Positions 49,631 through 60,643 of a DNA stretch of 64,000 nucleotides are shown piece after piece. How positions within the stretch are numbered: position 1 is the first letter of the stretch; every line of letters begins with the position of its first letter. Source of the DNA: Serripes groenlandicus (lineage: Eukaryota > Mollusca > Bivalvia > Cardiida > Cardiidae); NCBI GenBank assembly GCA_031761405.1, contig JASEVX010000003.1:141035762-141099761 (forward strand). Reading direction: 5' to 3'. The notes beneath the pieces are model-generated. The model saw only the letters and a list, made by a program, of their open reading frames with translations, did not search any database and was not told the DNA's origin. The position numbers and the translations under genes are program-made.

Positions 49631-49685
49631 CTGTAATGACAGATGATTTCATACTATCAAACGTTTATCTTATATGATAAGTTAA

Positions 49686-49967
49686 CCCCGTACCAATGTG
49701 CAGACTCTTATCTGCAACGGAAGTGTTTTGAAAGCATTGTGGCATCCTTATTTACCACTTCCCATTTACTGTACAACAAATCTGCAGCAGTCTAATTGAA
49801 AATATCTAGACAAAAATATGGAAGTTATTATAAATATATATACTTTTTTTATTAAATTTAAACATTGTGGCATAAGGAGAAAATTCTCATTATGAACAAT
49901 TTCTCCTTTTGCAACAACGTTTTAAAAAGTTGACTGCTGCAGATGCATGAGAATGCAGGAAAGGGTC
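49686..49967. mobile_element. Composite of two MITE pieces upstream of TRPM exon 1
   Basis: TTAA and CCCCGTACCAATGTGC with TTATCTGCAACGGAAG (49,686-49,750), then a fresh start ACCACTTCCCATTTAC with AAATCTGCAGCAGTC (from 49,755) and an end GAATGCAGGAAAGGGTC. A central GGAGAAAATTCTCATTATG pairs with AACAATTTCTCC. Confidence 0.6.
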
Positions 49968-50259
49968 AAGCCATATACCTCTTTCAAAAATCTTCTGGTC
50001 CTGATTAAGCAAACATTGTATTAGTTAATTGTAATTCAAATCTAGTAGAGCACTCATATTTTCAAAATAAGTTCATTTCTTTGCGAATTTTAAATTAGAT
50101 TTAGAATGGTCTTTAAAGCTTGGTTGATGTATACGTGCCTCGATAATACAAGAGCTGATAGCTTGCTTAAATATTTTCATTTTTTGAGTAGAAACAAGTG
50201 ATAACTAAACAATTAACACTTTCTTTCTTCTTCATTTGGTTTTTGTTACATTTTCAGAA

Positions 50260-52740
50260 AGACTGCGTCCTCTTGGCTTACTTCCTTTAAAACCTACAGA
50301 AGGAAATCTAATCTTCGAGAAAAAATGTGTGGCCCAAAGTAATTTATCCTGGGACAAACGTAGCACATTTTAGTCTAGTAGACAAAGCCAAAACCACCAA
50401 AACATTTGCCGGAACATTTACGGGATCTTTATGAAAGATCATCAGAAGGAATGCCTTCTTTAGAACATTTGAAACCACCTTTTCTAACTCTGAGCACGAC
50501 TTGGGAAGAAAGGGGATTATCAATCACAATATCCCAACTGGCAATGCCTCGCCCAAAAGACAGCCAATGCGACGCGTTCCAGTACACTTGCAAGATGAAG
50601 TTGAAACCTAGATCAACATTATGCTGGATAATATAATCATTATATTATTAGCCCATTGGAAAGTGGCGTTGTTTTAGTGAAGAAGAAAGACGGTAGTAGT
50701 CGTTTCTGTGTATATTACAGACGGCTCAACGATGTAACAATAAAGGATGCATATCCACAACCAAGGATAGACGAGTCTTTCGACCAACAAACTGGTTCAA
50801 AATGGTTTTGTTGCTTCGATTTAAGTGCAGGGTATTGGCAAGTAGAATTTATGCCGGAAGACAAAACAAAAACCCTTTGACTATTTGAATTTAATGTGAT
50901 GCCATTCGGTCTCTGTAATGCCCCAGCAACATTTGAAAGGTTGATTGAGACAGTTTTTTCAGATCTTCACTGGAAAATATGTTTGATTTACTTAGACGAC
51001 ATTATTGTTTTTGGTAAAACGTTTGAAGAAACAATAAAGAATCTCAACCTTGTGCTACATAGATTTGCAACAGCTGGTCTGAAGTTGAAGCCTAAGAAAT
51101 GTCAGTTATTCAGGAAAGATGTTGATTTTTTAGGCCATGTCATCAGTGAAGCTGGTGTAGGCACAGTTCCGAGAAAGATCGACTGCATAAAGAGGTGGCC
51201 AGAACCAAATTGCCTGACAAGAGTTCGATCTGTTCTCGTTTTTTGTAGCTAATATAGGCGATTCATCAAGAATTATTCTCACATAGCAAAGCCATTGACC
51301 AAACTCACTGGAAATAAAAACAGGATTAAATGGACAAAAGAATGCTCTGAAGCGTTTACAAAGCTTCTGCTTTAGTGCTGACAGAGCCTGGTTTCTCCAA
51401 ATCATTTATCTTAGATACTGACGTCAGTAATGATGCTATAGGAGCTGTTCTATCTCATAAGATTGGAAAGGTAAAGAAAGTTGTTGCATATGGGAGTAGT
51501 AGGACGCTTACTATATCTGAACGGAACTATTGTGTTGCAAGAAAGGAATTACTGGCCTTGGTGTATTTCGTTAAGTACTTCAGATATTATCTTTATGGCC
51601 GGAAGCTCACTGCCAGAACTGATCACAGCTCGTAAAGTGGATCATGCATTTTAAAAAACCCGAAGGTCAAGAAGCACGATGGTTAGAAACACTTTGTTCT
51701 TGTACCATGGATATTGAGCATATACCTGGGAGGTTGCATGGCAATGCTGATAGTTTGAGCCAGATAACATGTCGTCAGTGTTATATCTCAGGCAACGGTG
51801 ATTACCCCCAACAAATGTATGCAAATAGGGTCTACAAGTTGAGAGAATACGACAAACGATGTAACAGATTTAAAACTTTTCCAAAAAAGCAGATGAAGAG
51901 ATATCTGAGGTTAGAAATTGGCTGAATGATAAAGAAAGACCATTATTTCAACATATCTCAGCTGGAAGTTTTGCTATGAAATTACTTTTGAATCAGTTTC
52001 CAGACCTAGAAATACAGGATGGACTTTTATCAGAAGAATTGATGGTCTTGAAAATGGTAACATGAACTATCAGGCACTGATACCCAGAATTATTAGACAT
52101 TTAGTTCTGAAATGTTGTCGCGATGCCAAAACATCTGAATATTTAGAAATAAAGAAAACACTGAGTAAAGTCAGACAAAGATTGTATTGGCCAGGGTTAC
52201 AATCAAACGTTAGAAGTTATGTCTCAGGATGCGAAACATGTACAAAGAGAAAAGAGCCGAGTCCAACGAAACGGGCACCAATGAAGATTGTCAAAAGTTT
52301 TTATCCAATGGCGAGACTGGCCATTGATATTTTGGGGGCATTGCCTTTGACGAATAAAGGCAACAAATATATGCTGGTTAACTCTGATTATTTTACACAA
52401 TGGACAGAGGCTCTTCCTATGCCAAACATTGAGGCTTGTACAGTGGCAGGAATACTTGGAGAGGAAGTACTTTGTCGATTTGGTATAACACGGAAAATAC
52501 ATTCAGATCAAAGTCGACAATTCGAAAGTAAGTTATTAAAAGAAATGTGCACGTTATCTGACATAGACACAACACGAACGACACCTATCATCCCCAAAGT
52601 GATGGTATGGTTGAGAAAGTAAGAATCAGAGAGATTTTTGTGATCATTTGCCATATGTGATGATGGCATACCATAGTACTGATCATGGAACTACTAGTAT
52701 GAGCCCAAATATGCTGATGTTCGGTCGTGAATGTTGTATG
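50260..52740 (+). pseudogene. Ty3/gypsy-type LTR retrotransposon pol region, broken
   Basis: Order is that of Ty3/gypsy pol. 50,406-50,636 is a decayed pre-RT linker starting LPEHLRDLYERSSEGM. 50,656-51,252 is reverse transcriptase (VVLVKKKDGSSRFCVYYRRL, FCCFDLSAGYWQVEF, MPFGLCNAPATFERL, CLIYLDDIIVFG with the YLDD box), with an in-frame TGA at 50,878-50,880 and a TAA at 51,250-51,252. 51,375-51,635 is RNase H (FILDTDVSNDAIGAVLSHKI, then RTDHSS). 51,644-51,900 has HIPGRLHGNADSLSQ. 52,062-52,622 is integrase (zinc-finger H/C residues ending CETCTKRK, AIDILGALP and HSDQSRQFES with the two core Asp). Frames change at least three times. No LTRs, primer site or gag were recognised. Not functional. 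Confidence 0.92.
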
Positions 52741-52845
52741 AAGTACTGGTGTGAGAAAGCCAAGACACCTATGAGTAGGTGAACTGGCCACCGTGATATG
52801 ACTGAAAAATTGTTGAACACGGCGTTAAACCCAATCAATCAAACC
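52735..52845 (+). repeat. SINE 3' fragment abutting the Ty3/gypsy remnant
   Basis: GTATGAAGTACTGGTGTGAG, GGTGAACTGGCCACCGTGAT, ATGACTGAAAAATTGTTG and CCCAATCAATCAA match 28,690-28,790. It replaces the expected end of integrase, so the retrotransposon is cut here. Confidence 0.72.
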
Positions 52846-52945
52846 ATTGTTATCAACTTCGCGACTGACACTCAGCAGCTTATAAACTTAATATGACACG
52901 ATTTCATGATAGTTAACAGTCATATATAATTTAAATAGGTAATAC

Positions 52946-53300
52946 TCAAGACTGCAGTAAACATTTGTTATATCTTTCCTTAAAGATGTTAACGCTAAGC
53001 GATGCTCGTATGTCACATGGGATATCATTCCATACAGATTTAATATAATATGTGAATGAGTTCTTCATACAATTGGAACGAGGTATATCTTTTAAACCTA
53101 GATCCTTTTTTGATATTGATCGCAGCCTATGGGTTATATTTTCAGAAAAATGTATCACGAATTAAATCATTTCAAAGTGAGAGATGAAAAGTGATATAAT
53201 TTGAATTTATGTACTAGGATTTTATGGTCAATTAAATCAAATGCCTTACTAAGATCCGGAAACACTGTGCCTACCAATTTTTCGACATTAACAACCTTTA
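52946..53300 (-). pseudogene. LINE reverse-transcriptase remnant with central deletion
   Basis: On the minus strand 53,270-53,200 reads FPDLSKAFDLIDHKILVHKF, the palm box usually seen as F-x-D-x-S-K-A-F-D. It is followed almost at once (53,158-52,946) by a C-terminal part with HRLRSISKKDLGLKDIPRSN, NSFTYYIKSVWNDIPCDIRA and NIFKERYNKCLL. The several hundred residues that should separate them, including the YADD/FADD box, are missing. A different LINE family from the 22.4-kb copy. Confidence 0.78.
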
Positions 53301-54190
53301 TTTTGTGTGGTGTCTGAGTATCATTGGATGTCTTATATATGTATTTGTAATATCATTACTTACATACTCCAGTTCCATTTCAGTAAATGTGTTTTCTGCC
53401 ATCTTTTCTCCTCCGATTGAATCAATTAGTAGTTCAGAAGTGTAGTTTAGTTATGTTGTTCGTTTCAGAAGCTTCAATTTCTGGAGTATAACTGTTGTTT
53501 TGAGAAGCAGTATAGAATTATTTTGTGTTCCATTCCAGGCAATGTCTTCCATTTCAATTACATCATCTAACATCATTCCATACTCATTGAGTTGAGGTAA
53601 TGAAAACATTTATTTATAAGCAATCTTTGCCATGCATAAGTTTGCTTCCAATGTTATACACACGTTGTGTAGTTAGATTAATACAACTAATTATACTAAC
53701 AGGGCTCGATTCATTTGCAGACATAAACTGTTCATCTGTTTGTTAACCAGTATGGTCTTGTGAAACTTCGGAGAATTACATATTGGTCATTATCATAATT
53801 ATTAACCTGTGAAGGCTTGTTGTTGTGCACTAAATGACATTAGCTGTCGATGCGCCATAAAACACTAAATTCGTTGATGCTTGAACCAATTGTGTGAAGC
53901 GTGTGCCACCAGTATAGATCCAGGTTAGGTGGCACCGCCTAACCAGGCTCAATAACTATGGCCGCTTAACTCATCATTTTTAATATTCCTAGAATGTGTT
54001 ATTTACTCTCCTAAATCCAAGCCTGGACAAGTCCACTTTAACAATTTCAGCAGTTGTACATTTAAGCAACATTTAGTAAGGTTTGAATATACCCGTGTAC
54101 GCTGTGTTTCCTTTAAATATAATCAAAAAAAATATTGCAACTCTAAAGAATATTCTTAATTTCAAATAACCGGGTTTCCAATTCATAATC
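53301..54190. other. AT-rich sequence, nothing clear
   Basis: May include further decayed LINE sequence next to the RT fragment (minus-strand 53,370-53,480). No gene, RNA or repeat supported. Confidence 0.35.
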
Positions 54191-54193
54191 CAT

Positions 54194-54369
54194 ACCTTTC
54201 CTACTTGTAGATGGATTTTGACACATCTGCAGCGGAAGGCTTTTGAAAACATTTTAAGGAAAGAAGTAATTCCTCATAATGTTTTCAACTTTATCAATAA
54301 TTACACTTTCACTTCTGCCTAGATGTTTTCAAAGTCGTCTGCTGAAGATTTGTTGTATGTTGGAACAGG
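54194..54369. mobile_element. MITE copy
   Basis: ACCTTTCCTACTTGTAGATG start, ACACATCTGCAGCGGAAGGC inside, AAAGTCGTCTGCTGAAGATT, TTGTATGTTGGAACAGG end then TTAA. Confidence 0.65.
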
Positions 54370-54477
54370 TTAAATAAATTCATCAAATCAGAAATAATGT
54401 TATGGGATTTTTTATCCATTGTTTTCGTACATTAAAAATGGAAATAAATTCATTGAATAAAAAAGAATACAGCAATA

Positions 54478-54615
54478 GTATAGGTTATTGCATCAATATG
54501 GGAAAATATTGTGTTGGACGAGTTCCTTCGGCTGAGTTGCCCGAGCTTGCGAGGGCACTCCGCCGAAGGAACGAGTCCCAACACAATAGATTCCCATAAT
54601 CATGCAATAACCTTT
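54478..54615. mobile_element. Hairpin (foldback) element
   Basis: Left arm GGTTATTGCATCAATATGGG, AATATTGTGTTGG, ACGAGTTCCTTCGGC. Right arm GCCGAAGGAACGAGTCCCAA, CACAATAGATTCCCATAATC, ATGCAATAACC. About 60-base arms, loop around GAGCTTGCGAGG. Similar in design to 40,455-40,628 but different in sequence. Confidence 0.78.
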
Positions 54616-55850
54616 TTATTGTATAATTTGATATTGGCTATTTAAAATGTGTCGTTTTGTTTGTTTTAAACACGTCACACTTATTAGAAAATTAATAGTC
54701 GTTTTGGATTGCTCAGATAAATAAACATTAACGATATATCGCGCATTTATACTCTCCTTTACGCTGGTTGCTAAGGTCGCGGAAAATATAATTTACGAAC
54801 CGCCATTGTTGTCGACTCGAAATTGGAATCGTCGACAAAATGATGTGTAACGCCTTTTCTAACAGTGTTTTTCATTAATAACTCGTGTATTATCTTATTC
54901 TTGTATTTACGCCTGGACATTTGTTTTTTTATTACGATTTAGATGCCCCTTTAAAAGGGCCTTTTGACCTCGCAGTATGTTCAGTAAAGCGAACACACAT
55001 CTTTGATATACATATAAAGGCTACTGCGTTGATAAACTTCACATCGGAGGATAACAAAACAAATCTGAAGACCTACCTTTAAAACAATAATTTGCTTATT
55101 CATCCTAGCAGCTATGAATCCCTCTTTATTTGTTGATACACTTATAATAGATCGTCAACGACAATCAAAACAACACTCGAGCAATATTATTGATGTACAC
55201 GTCACATTATTACGTCAGAAACTACGTACGTATTTACTAGCATAGCTACCGCTATAAATAGACCAGATTGGGTTTGTGTATGTCTATCGATTTTTCACTA
55301 CGTGTCATCTATAAAAGATGTACCAAACAATGTACTACGAAACGTATAAGCACAGCTTTTCCCTAGGACTATCAGAGAATCGAACATTGAGCAGATCACA
55401 TCTGTAAACTGATTCAAGTCCCGTCTACATTGATACACAGCCTAAACAACACAGCTGGTTTTTTTATTTCATTTATATTTGTTAATATGCCTAATTAGTT
55501 GTTTTAACCATTTTAATGGCTTCACTTGCCTGCGATGCACTAAGCCCTGACAGTAACAAAGTAGAAGTAGAAGTTAGCTGGATCTCTAAATCACGAAAGG
55601 TTGGATGAGAGCGCTTTGTAACGTTAGTGTATGGAAATAGTTCCGTCCTTAGCGTCACGTGAAAAAGATTCCAGTGCAATATCAACCCGTGCAATATCAA
55701 ATGATATTGCATCCTTTGTTCATATGGAAACAAGAGGGAACAATATCAAAGTATACAATAATATTAATCATCAACTTTAACCTGATATTTACCTTTGCTT
55801 AAAGATAGTTTGTATTATGATATGCATTCATATGTATTTTTATCTCCTTA
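54616..55850. other. Intergenic, no supported gene
   Basis: Modest GC with several CG dinucleotides (for example around 54,770-54,840). A TCAGAGAATCGAACATTGAG stretch near 55,372 recalls a SINE B box. GTGCAATATCAA occurs twice at 55,672-55,700. No coding exon recognised; an upstream TRPM exon here cannot be excluded. Confidence 0.35.
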
Positions 55851-55854
55851 TACC

Positions 55855-55935
55855 CTTTGGTCTGCAGCAGACGGCTTTGAAAACAATATTGGCAAAAGTA
55901 TGACAATTCTCAACAAATGAAAGTAATATATCTAT
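55855..55935. mobile_element. MITE scrap
   Basis: CCCTTTGGTCTGCAGCAGAC, GGCTTTGAAAACAATATTGG: left end of a copy, right end absent. Confidence 0.45.
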
Positions 55936-56330
55936 AGGTGCTACCTATTTACGAAAAAACGCAAGATAATTATAAACAAAAATTAAAGAACATACTTTGG
56001 CCATACAAAAAGGATTTATAAGTAATTGACTAGACAATAATAATGTTAATGTCATGTTTCTTGCATTATCAAAACATATTTGGAATTCGTATTGCTGTCG
56101 TCTATTATTACGAACAGAAAATAATAAAGTAAAAACTTTCAGAAAATCAAGGAATACATTTATAATGAACTAGGTTAAAACATGAGGGCCAATATTATCC
56201 TTAATCGATCACCTGCATTATGGTAAAGAAGCAAATAGATCAGCCCTTTTCTGATGCCATCTGGCGACTACCTTTTTCAACCAGTCAATATGACTGGAAC
56301 AAATTATGTAAGGGGTAACATTTCTGCTAA

Positions 56331-56455
56331 ACCCTTTCCCTATTAGAGACAGTTTCTGAGGCCTATGCAACAGACGATTTAGGAAAAGATTGTCACCAAA
56401 AGAACAATTGCTCCTTATGAGAAAGTTATCCTTTTGCCACAATGTTTGATAAATA
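56331..56455. mobile_element. MITE left part
   Basis: AAACCCTTTCCCTATTAGAG, GGCCTATGCAACAGACGATT, CCTTTTGCCACAATGTTTG. Right terminal box lost. Confidence 0.55.
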
Positions 56456-56749
56456 ATTATACTTTGAATGAGTGTGGCAATAGCTCATGTATAGGAATTT
56501 GGGGTCTTTCATGTTGATACCACTTTTTTTGCGGGAAACGACGTCGCTCCATTGACGTTACGCCAAGATGAAGTGTAACGGAAATGACGTCACGTCCTTC
56601 TTTGGCAACGATACAGTCAAAATTTAGGTTCGGGCGTAGAAGGCTAATGCTGTCGGTTTTTTGACGAACGGGAAAACATATTTATGTTATTATGTTTTAA
56701 CTTTTCGTACAAATGTTTATTCCCACATAACACAGCATTTTAATGATCT

Positions 56750-56995
56750 TAAATATCTATTTAAAAAAAAAATGATTAAAAAGACGACAATAATTTTCAA
56801 TCCGTGTTTTTCCGCTCATTTTATACATACCCAAAATACCGATTTTAAAAAAAATGATTAAAAAGACGACAATAATTTTCAATCCGTGTTTTTCTGCTCA
56901 TTTTATACATACCCAAAATACCGATTTAAATAATGATTAAAAAGACGACAATAGTTTTCAATCTGTGTTTTACGTCTGCCTTTTATACATATCCA
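56750..56995. repeat. 86-bp tandem triplicate
   Basis: AATGATTAAAAAGACGACAA, TTTTCAATCCGTGTTTTTC, TTTTATACATACCCAAAAT occur three times (starts near 56,770, 56,853 and 56,932), with the third copy the most diverged. Followed by CCAAAATGGCGGCCCCCATG and a long A run at 57,054-57,077. Confidence 0.82.
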
Positions 56996-57129
56996 AAATG
57001 GCGGCCCCCATGGATTTTTCCAGTTTCATTTCAGAAAGCTTCATGGGTTATTGAAAAAAAAAAAAAAAAAAAAAAAATCTCACACCTGTTAACTATAAGC
57101 GAAAAAACCCATTCATGGGGTTTTTTCGT

Positions 57130-57225
57130 ATAAATATTGGGGAGTTTAAGCATTTTGGCAATCAAATGTCGTCTACTGCAGATACGTGAATATGCGTCTG
57201 TAGGTGGGAAAGAACTAAACTGTGC
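57130..57225. mobile_element. MITE right end
   Basis: ATGTCGTCTACTGCAGATAC, GAATATGCGTCTGTAGGTGG and GAAAGAAC: a right side only. Confidence 0.45.
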
Positions 57226-57229
57226 GGAT

Positions 57230-57985
57230 GTTATCTTACTAACTGTAAAGTTTCAGTACACAAATTGAAAATTAAATGAACATACATGTGCATGAAGTTA
57301 AAATTTATCTTTTTTAAAAAGGTCAGGATCAAGTTAACTTTGTATTACTTACCAGATTTTGGAAACACAATCCACTTACTCCACATTTGAACCGCACCTC
57401 ATTTTGTAAATTAAAAAGAATCAATGACAAATATCCGTCATACAGTCATACATGCTACATGCCATGAGCTGTGAAGCAATGAGTGTAAATAATGCAACAA
57501 CATATGGAAAGTATCTAGACTATATATATATACGACTTATAACATCCTTGAGGAGCTTAAGTGTATTAACTTTCAGTTTCTCGATACGCAACCTCGACGC
57601 TACGAAAAGTCCTTTCTTAAAGTATAAAACGGATACAAAATCTTCAACTACTTGGAAAACTCCTGAGAAAGGAAAATGTATATCTGAAAATTGGACATTA
57701 TATTTATGACACAAATGTAAAAGGAGAAAAGAACTACACCAAATGTGTCACATTTTCTGCTTTTTCTAAAATGTTTCCAAAATCATCTGAACAAGGAAAA
57801 GGAATACAGTTATTTTCTAAGATTGTTTTCAAATTGTCTGCTATAGATTTGTTGCATGAACTTTTATTTGTATGTTGTATATTTGAGAGAAAATAAATAA
57901 AAAGTTGGAAATATTATAGTGGCCATTTACTTCCTATACATCGTTATTTGCATAGACATCTTTCATCTCGGTAATAATCCTTAAA
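57230..57985. other. AT-rich, with MITE traces, no gene
   Basis: 57,720-57,860 carries ACAAATGTAAAAGGAGAAAA, CAAATTGTCTGCTATAGATT and TTGTTGCATGA, the worn remains of one MITE copy. Overlapping open frames on both strands at 57,452-57,714 are not recognised. Confidence 0.35.
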
Positions 57986-57989
57986 TTAA

Positions 57990-58175
57990 CCCTTTCCCAC
58001 ATCCAGATGCATTTTAATACATTTGTTGACAACAACTTTTGAAAGTTTGAAGTTTTGTGTTCACAATATTATCAACTTTATTTAATAATAATACTTTTAT
58101 TTTATGAACATTTTCCATATGTTTGCATAGATATTACAAAAGCCTCCTGACAAATTTGTTGCACGTGGGAAAAGG
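57990..58175. mobile_element. MITE copy
   Basis: TTAA, CCCTTTCCCACATCCAGATG start; TTGTTGCACGTGGGAAAAGG end. Inner arms diverged. Confidence 0.65.
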
Positions 58176-58199
58176 TCAAATTAAAATATAGATGTATAT

Positions 58200-58480
58200 C
58201 TTAATCAGAGAAAAAAAATAACGTGACTGGGAATTGCTGGTCTTGCAAAATGTAGAGAGTTATTGAGCATGTAGGATACGGCTATTTTGGGTTATAATGA
58301 GTATGCCAACACACCCCAATTCAATGCTTTTAAAAGCAGATTGAGAGATCAGTTCATACAAGATTGGTTTAGTAATATTAATAACACTTCTACATGTCAT
58401 ATTTTTGTTAATTCAAAACCGTATTTTGTTTTGAGGAATATCTCCAAAAGATTCAAAATGATAATCTGAGGAAACAGTTA
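58200..58480 (+). pseudogene. LINE C-terminal fragment
   Basis: 58,287-58,469 encodes FKSRLRDQFIQDWFSNINNT, then HIFVNSKPYFVLRNISKRF. It matches in pattern the C-terminal stretch of the 22.4-kb LINE (LRDQYMHEWM), so the two belong to related families. The rest of the element is missing. Confidence 0.6.
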
Positions 58481-59330
58481 AGCAGAATTAGATTGAGCTC
58501 CCATTCTCAAAATATATAAATGAATCGATGACCTTAAAAAACAAGTATTGAACACTCTGATTGCATAAACTACTATAAATGAAATGTTATAACAATGATG
58601 CTGCTTATCGTTTTCAACTTTACCTTATCCTAATAGTACTTTTTTCCGACTTATACCCAATGAAAATGCCTACACATGAAATACCCTCTTTAAATTATTG
58701 TTCCATTCCTCGTTTATATTTGTTCTCTTTTGTTTATTTGTTACTCATATTTATTTACTATGTATTCACGTTTCTGTCTTTGCCATATTTCAATTGTAAA
58801 TGGCTTAAGGCAATGTACTTTGCCGATGCTAAACATGTATGTATGATAATCTTCATTCGATACACACAATCATTGTGAACAAATGTTCTATGACCTCTTC
58901 TATTATCTAAGAAACTTATATTAACTTCTGCATTAGTCATTTTGATATAGTTGTCCTTGTTACACAAAATTATTTATGTATGGTACAGGTATGATTTGAA
59001 TTTATTTCAATATTGTAATAAACAAAATATAGTTATTTATTTCAATTCAAATATTGCTTAAAATGTTGACGAATAAGAATTAAACAATTAATTTCTTAAG
59101 TCTAATTGCACAAGGTTCAAATATTGTACAACTAGTTGGTAGAAATAAAATTAGGAGAGCTACAAATTAATTAAAAACTTTGCCTTTTGATCTGTTTTCT
59201 TTAAAACAAAAACTAAACTGTTCTGTTACTTAATTGATGTTAATTTAGTTCAAACCGTTAGGAACATACGAATAACTTACGTATAAATGAAATGATGAAA
59301 CAATCCAACACTCACTTAGTCATATTCATT
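58481..59330. other. AT-rich, nothing recognised
   Basis: Open frames on both strands at 58,579-58,967 overlap each other and match nothing known to me. Confidence 0.35.
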
Positions 59331-59399
59331 CATGGCAAACGCACAGATGAACGTTCAGTACATCATCAACAGAAAAGGGGGTCATAACTTGACAGTTAA

Positions 59400-59725
59400 A
59401 AGAAAACGAAGATGTAAAGACACTCGTACGACGTGCAGCAATCCTCCATCTGCTTCCCTTAGACAAGATAGAAGACTTCTGGTTCCGGACTCTAGAAGAC
59501 AGAGACGAGGCCGATCTAACGGAACTCACATAACCATTCACAGACTACGTTACCGAACAATGGCTAGAAGGCGACAGACTGATGTGGAACAACTTTGGCA
59601 CACAGAGCCTGCGCACTACGAACAACATCGAAGGCTGACACAGCAAACTTAAGAAAATGACACAACACTCCCACCTAAATTTATTTACAGTCATCCAGAT
59701 ATTCAAAGACATTCAGAACGCAAAT
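59400..59725 (+). pseudogene. MULE transposase C-terminal fragment
   Basis: In the frame that starts near 59,447 the DNA reads HLLPLDKIEDFWFRTLEDRD, then DYVTEQWLEGDRLMWNNF, RTTNNIEGWHSKLKK and HLNLFTVIQIFKDIQN. This is the Mutator-like R-T-x-N-x-x-E-G-W-H box and its surroundings. A stop interrupts it after LTELT. The N-terminal catalytic part is absent. It is a different family from the copy at 44 kb, whose box lacks the G-W-H. Confidence 0.75.
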
Positions 59726-59899
59726 TATATTGGGTTATCGCCCTCGTTCAAAGCGCTACCAGACTATTGATCGTATCCTGAAAGAGAGGTATGTAACTGG
59801 TGTTCTTGAGTTGATGGCTTATGCGGAGTCTGCATCTCAGTGTGTTAAGTGCAGTAGAAGATCAACTTATGCGTATGTGTAGGCTAATCATAGATTACA

Positions 59900-60640
59900 C
59901 TTTTCTCAAATGTTTCAAATTTCGCATTCTTAGGAAATTCTGCATTATTAAATTTTAAAAAAAATCAGTTTTCTCAAATGTTTTAAATTTTGTATGTATA
60001 CATTGCTTGTTTATGCATATGACTTGTGCAAAATGTGTCAATACCCCACTGTTGACACTGTTCAATTGTTTTTACATTTACATTTATACAATAGCTTGCA
60101 ATAAATTAAAGGTGTTTTTCCAAGAATTCAATATCTTGGCAGTCACTATATATAATGACTACATTGCTCTGTAGAATATATGCAATTGACTTGTTGGCTA
60201 CAGACACATGTTGATGTGTGAAGAGCAAACGGATTTTAAAACAAAAGTAGTGAAAAAAATATTCAATTATGACTACATATTTGTCAAATTAGTAGAAAAG
60301 TGCTTAATATCTTTGTGATATCTTTAAATTTAGGGAAAGGGACCAAGAGTTAATGATAAAGTCAAACAGGCTTATGTTCATTCTTTATCGATTCTTTATA
60401 TGCATCAAACTATAACTTCGACAGTTAAAACACTTGTGTCTACTTAATAGAATATAACATATAATTATACCTCACGAATTAAGACGTGTTGGTGAATACA
60501 GGCCCTTGTCTCACTTTGCCAACCTTTTATCATGACACAAATCTTACCTAAAAGCCAAACGTTTTTTAAGTGGATAACAAAGGACTCTTACCATTACATA
60601 GGCCTTGTCACTTGAAAAACGCAGTTATTATGTTTTCAAT
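59900..60640. other. AT-rich, nothing recognised
   Basis: TTTTCTCAAATGTTT occurs twice, about 70 bases apart near 59,904 and 59,971, a minor local duplication. No gene. Confidence 0.4.
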
Positions 60641-60643
60641 TAA

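Noticed and set aside
49518..49608. Alternative frame of TRPM exon 1 starting with a Met (MEKKSFEDK)
   Set aside because: It ends at phase 0 and could join exon 3 directly, but the other frame joins exon 2 perfectly and leads into the conserved DAFGEIKFFG segment.
52224..52502. Minus-strand frame over integrase
   Set aside because: Shadow of the plus-strand Ty3/gypsy remnant.
59332..59652. 106-codon arginine-rich frame
   Set aside because: It is a shadow of the MULE fragment read in another frame on the same strand.
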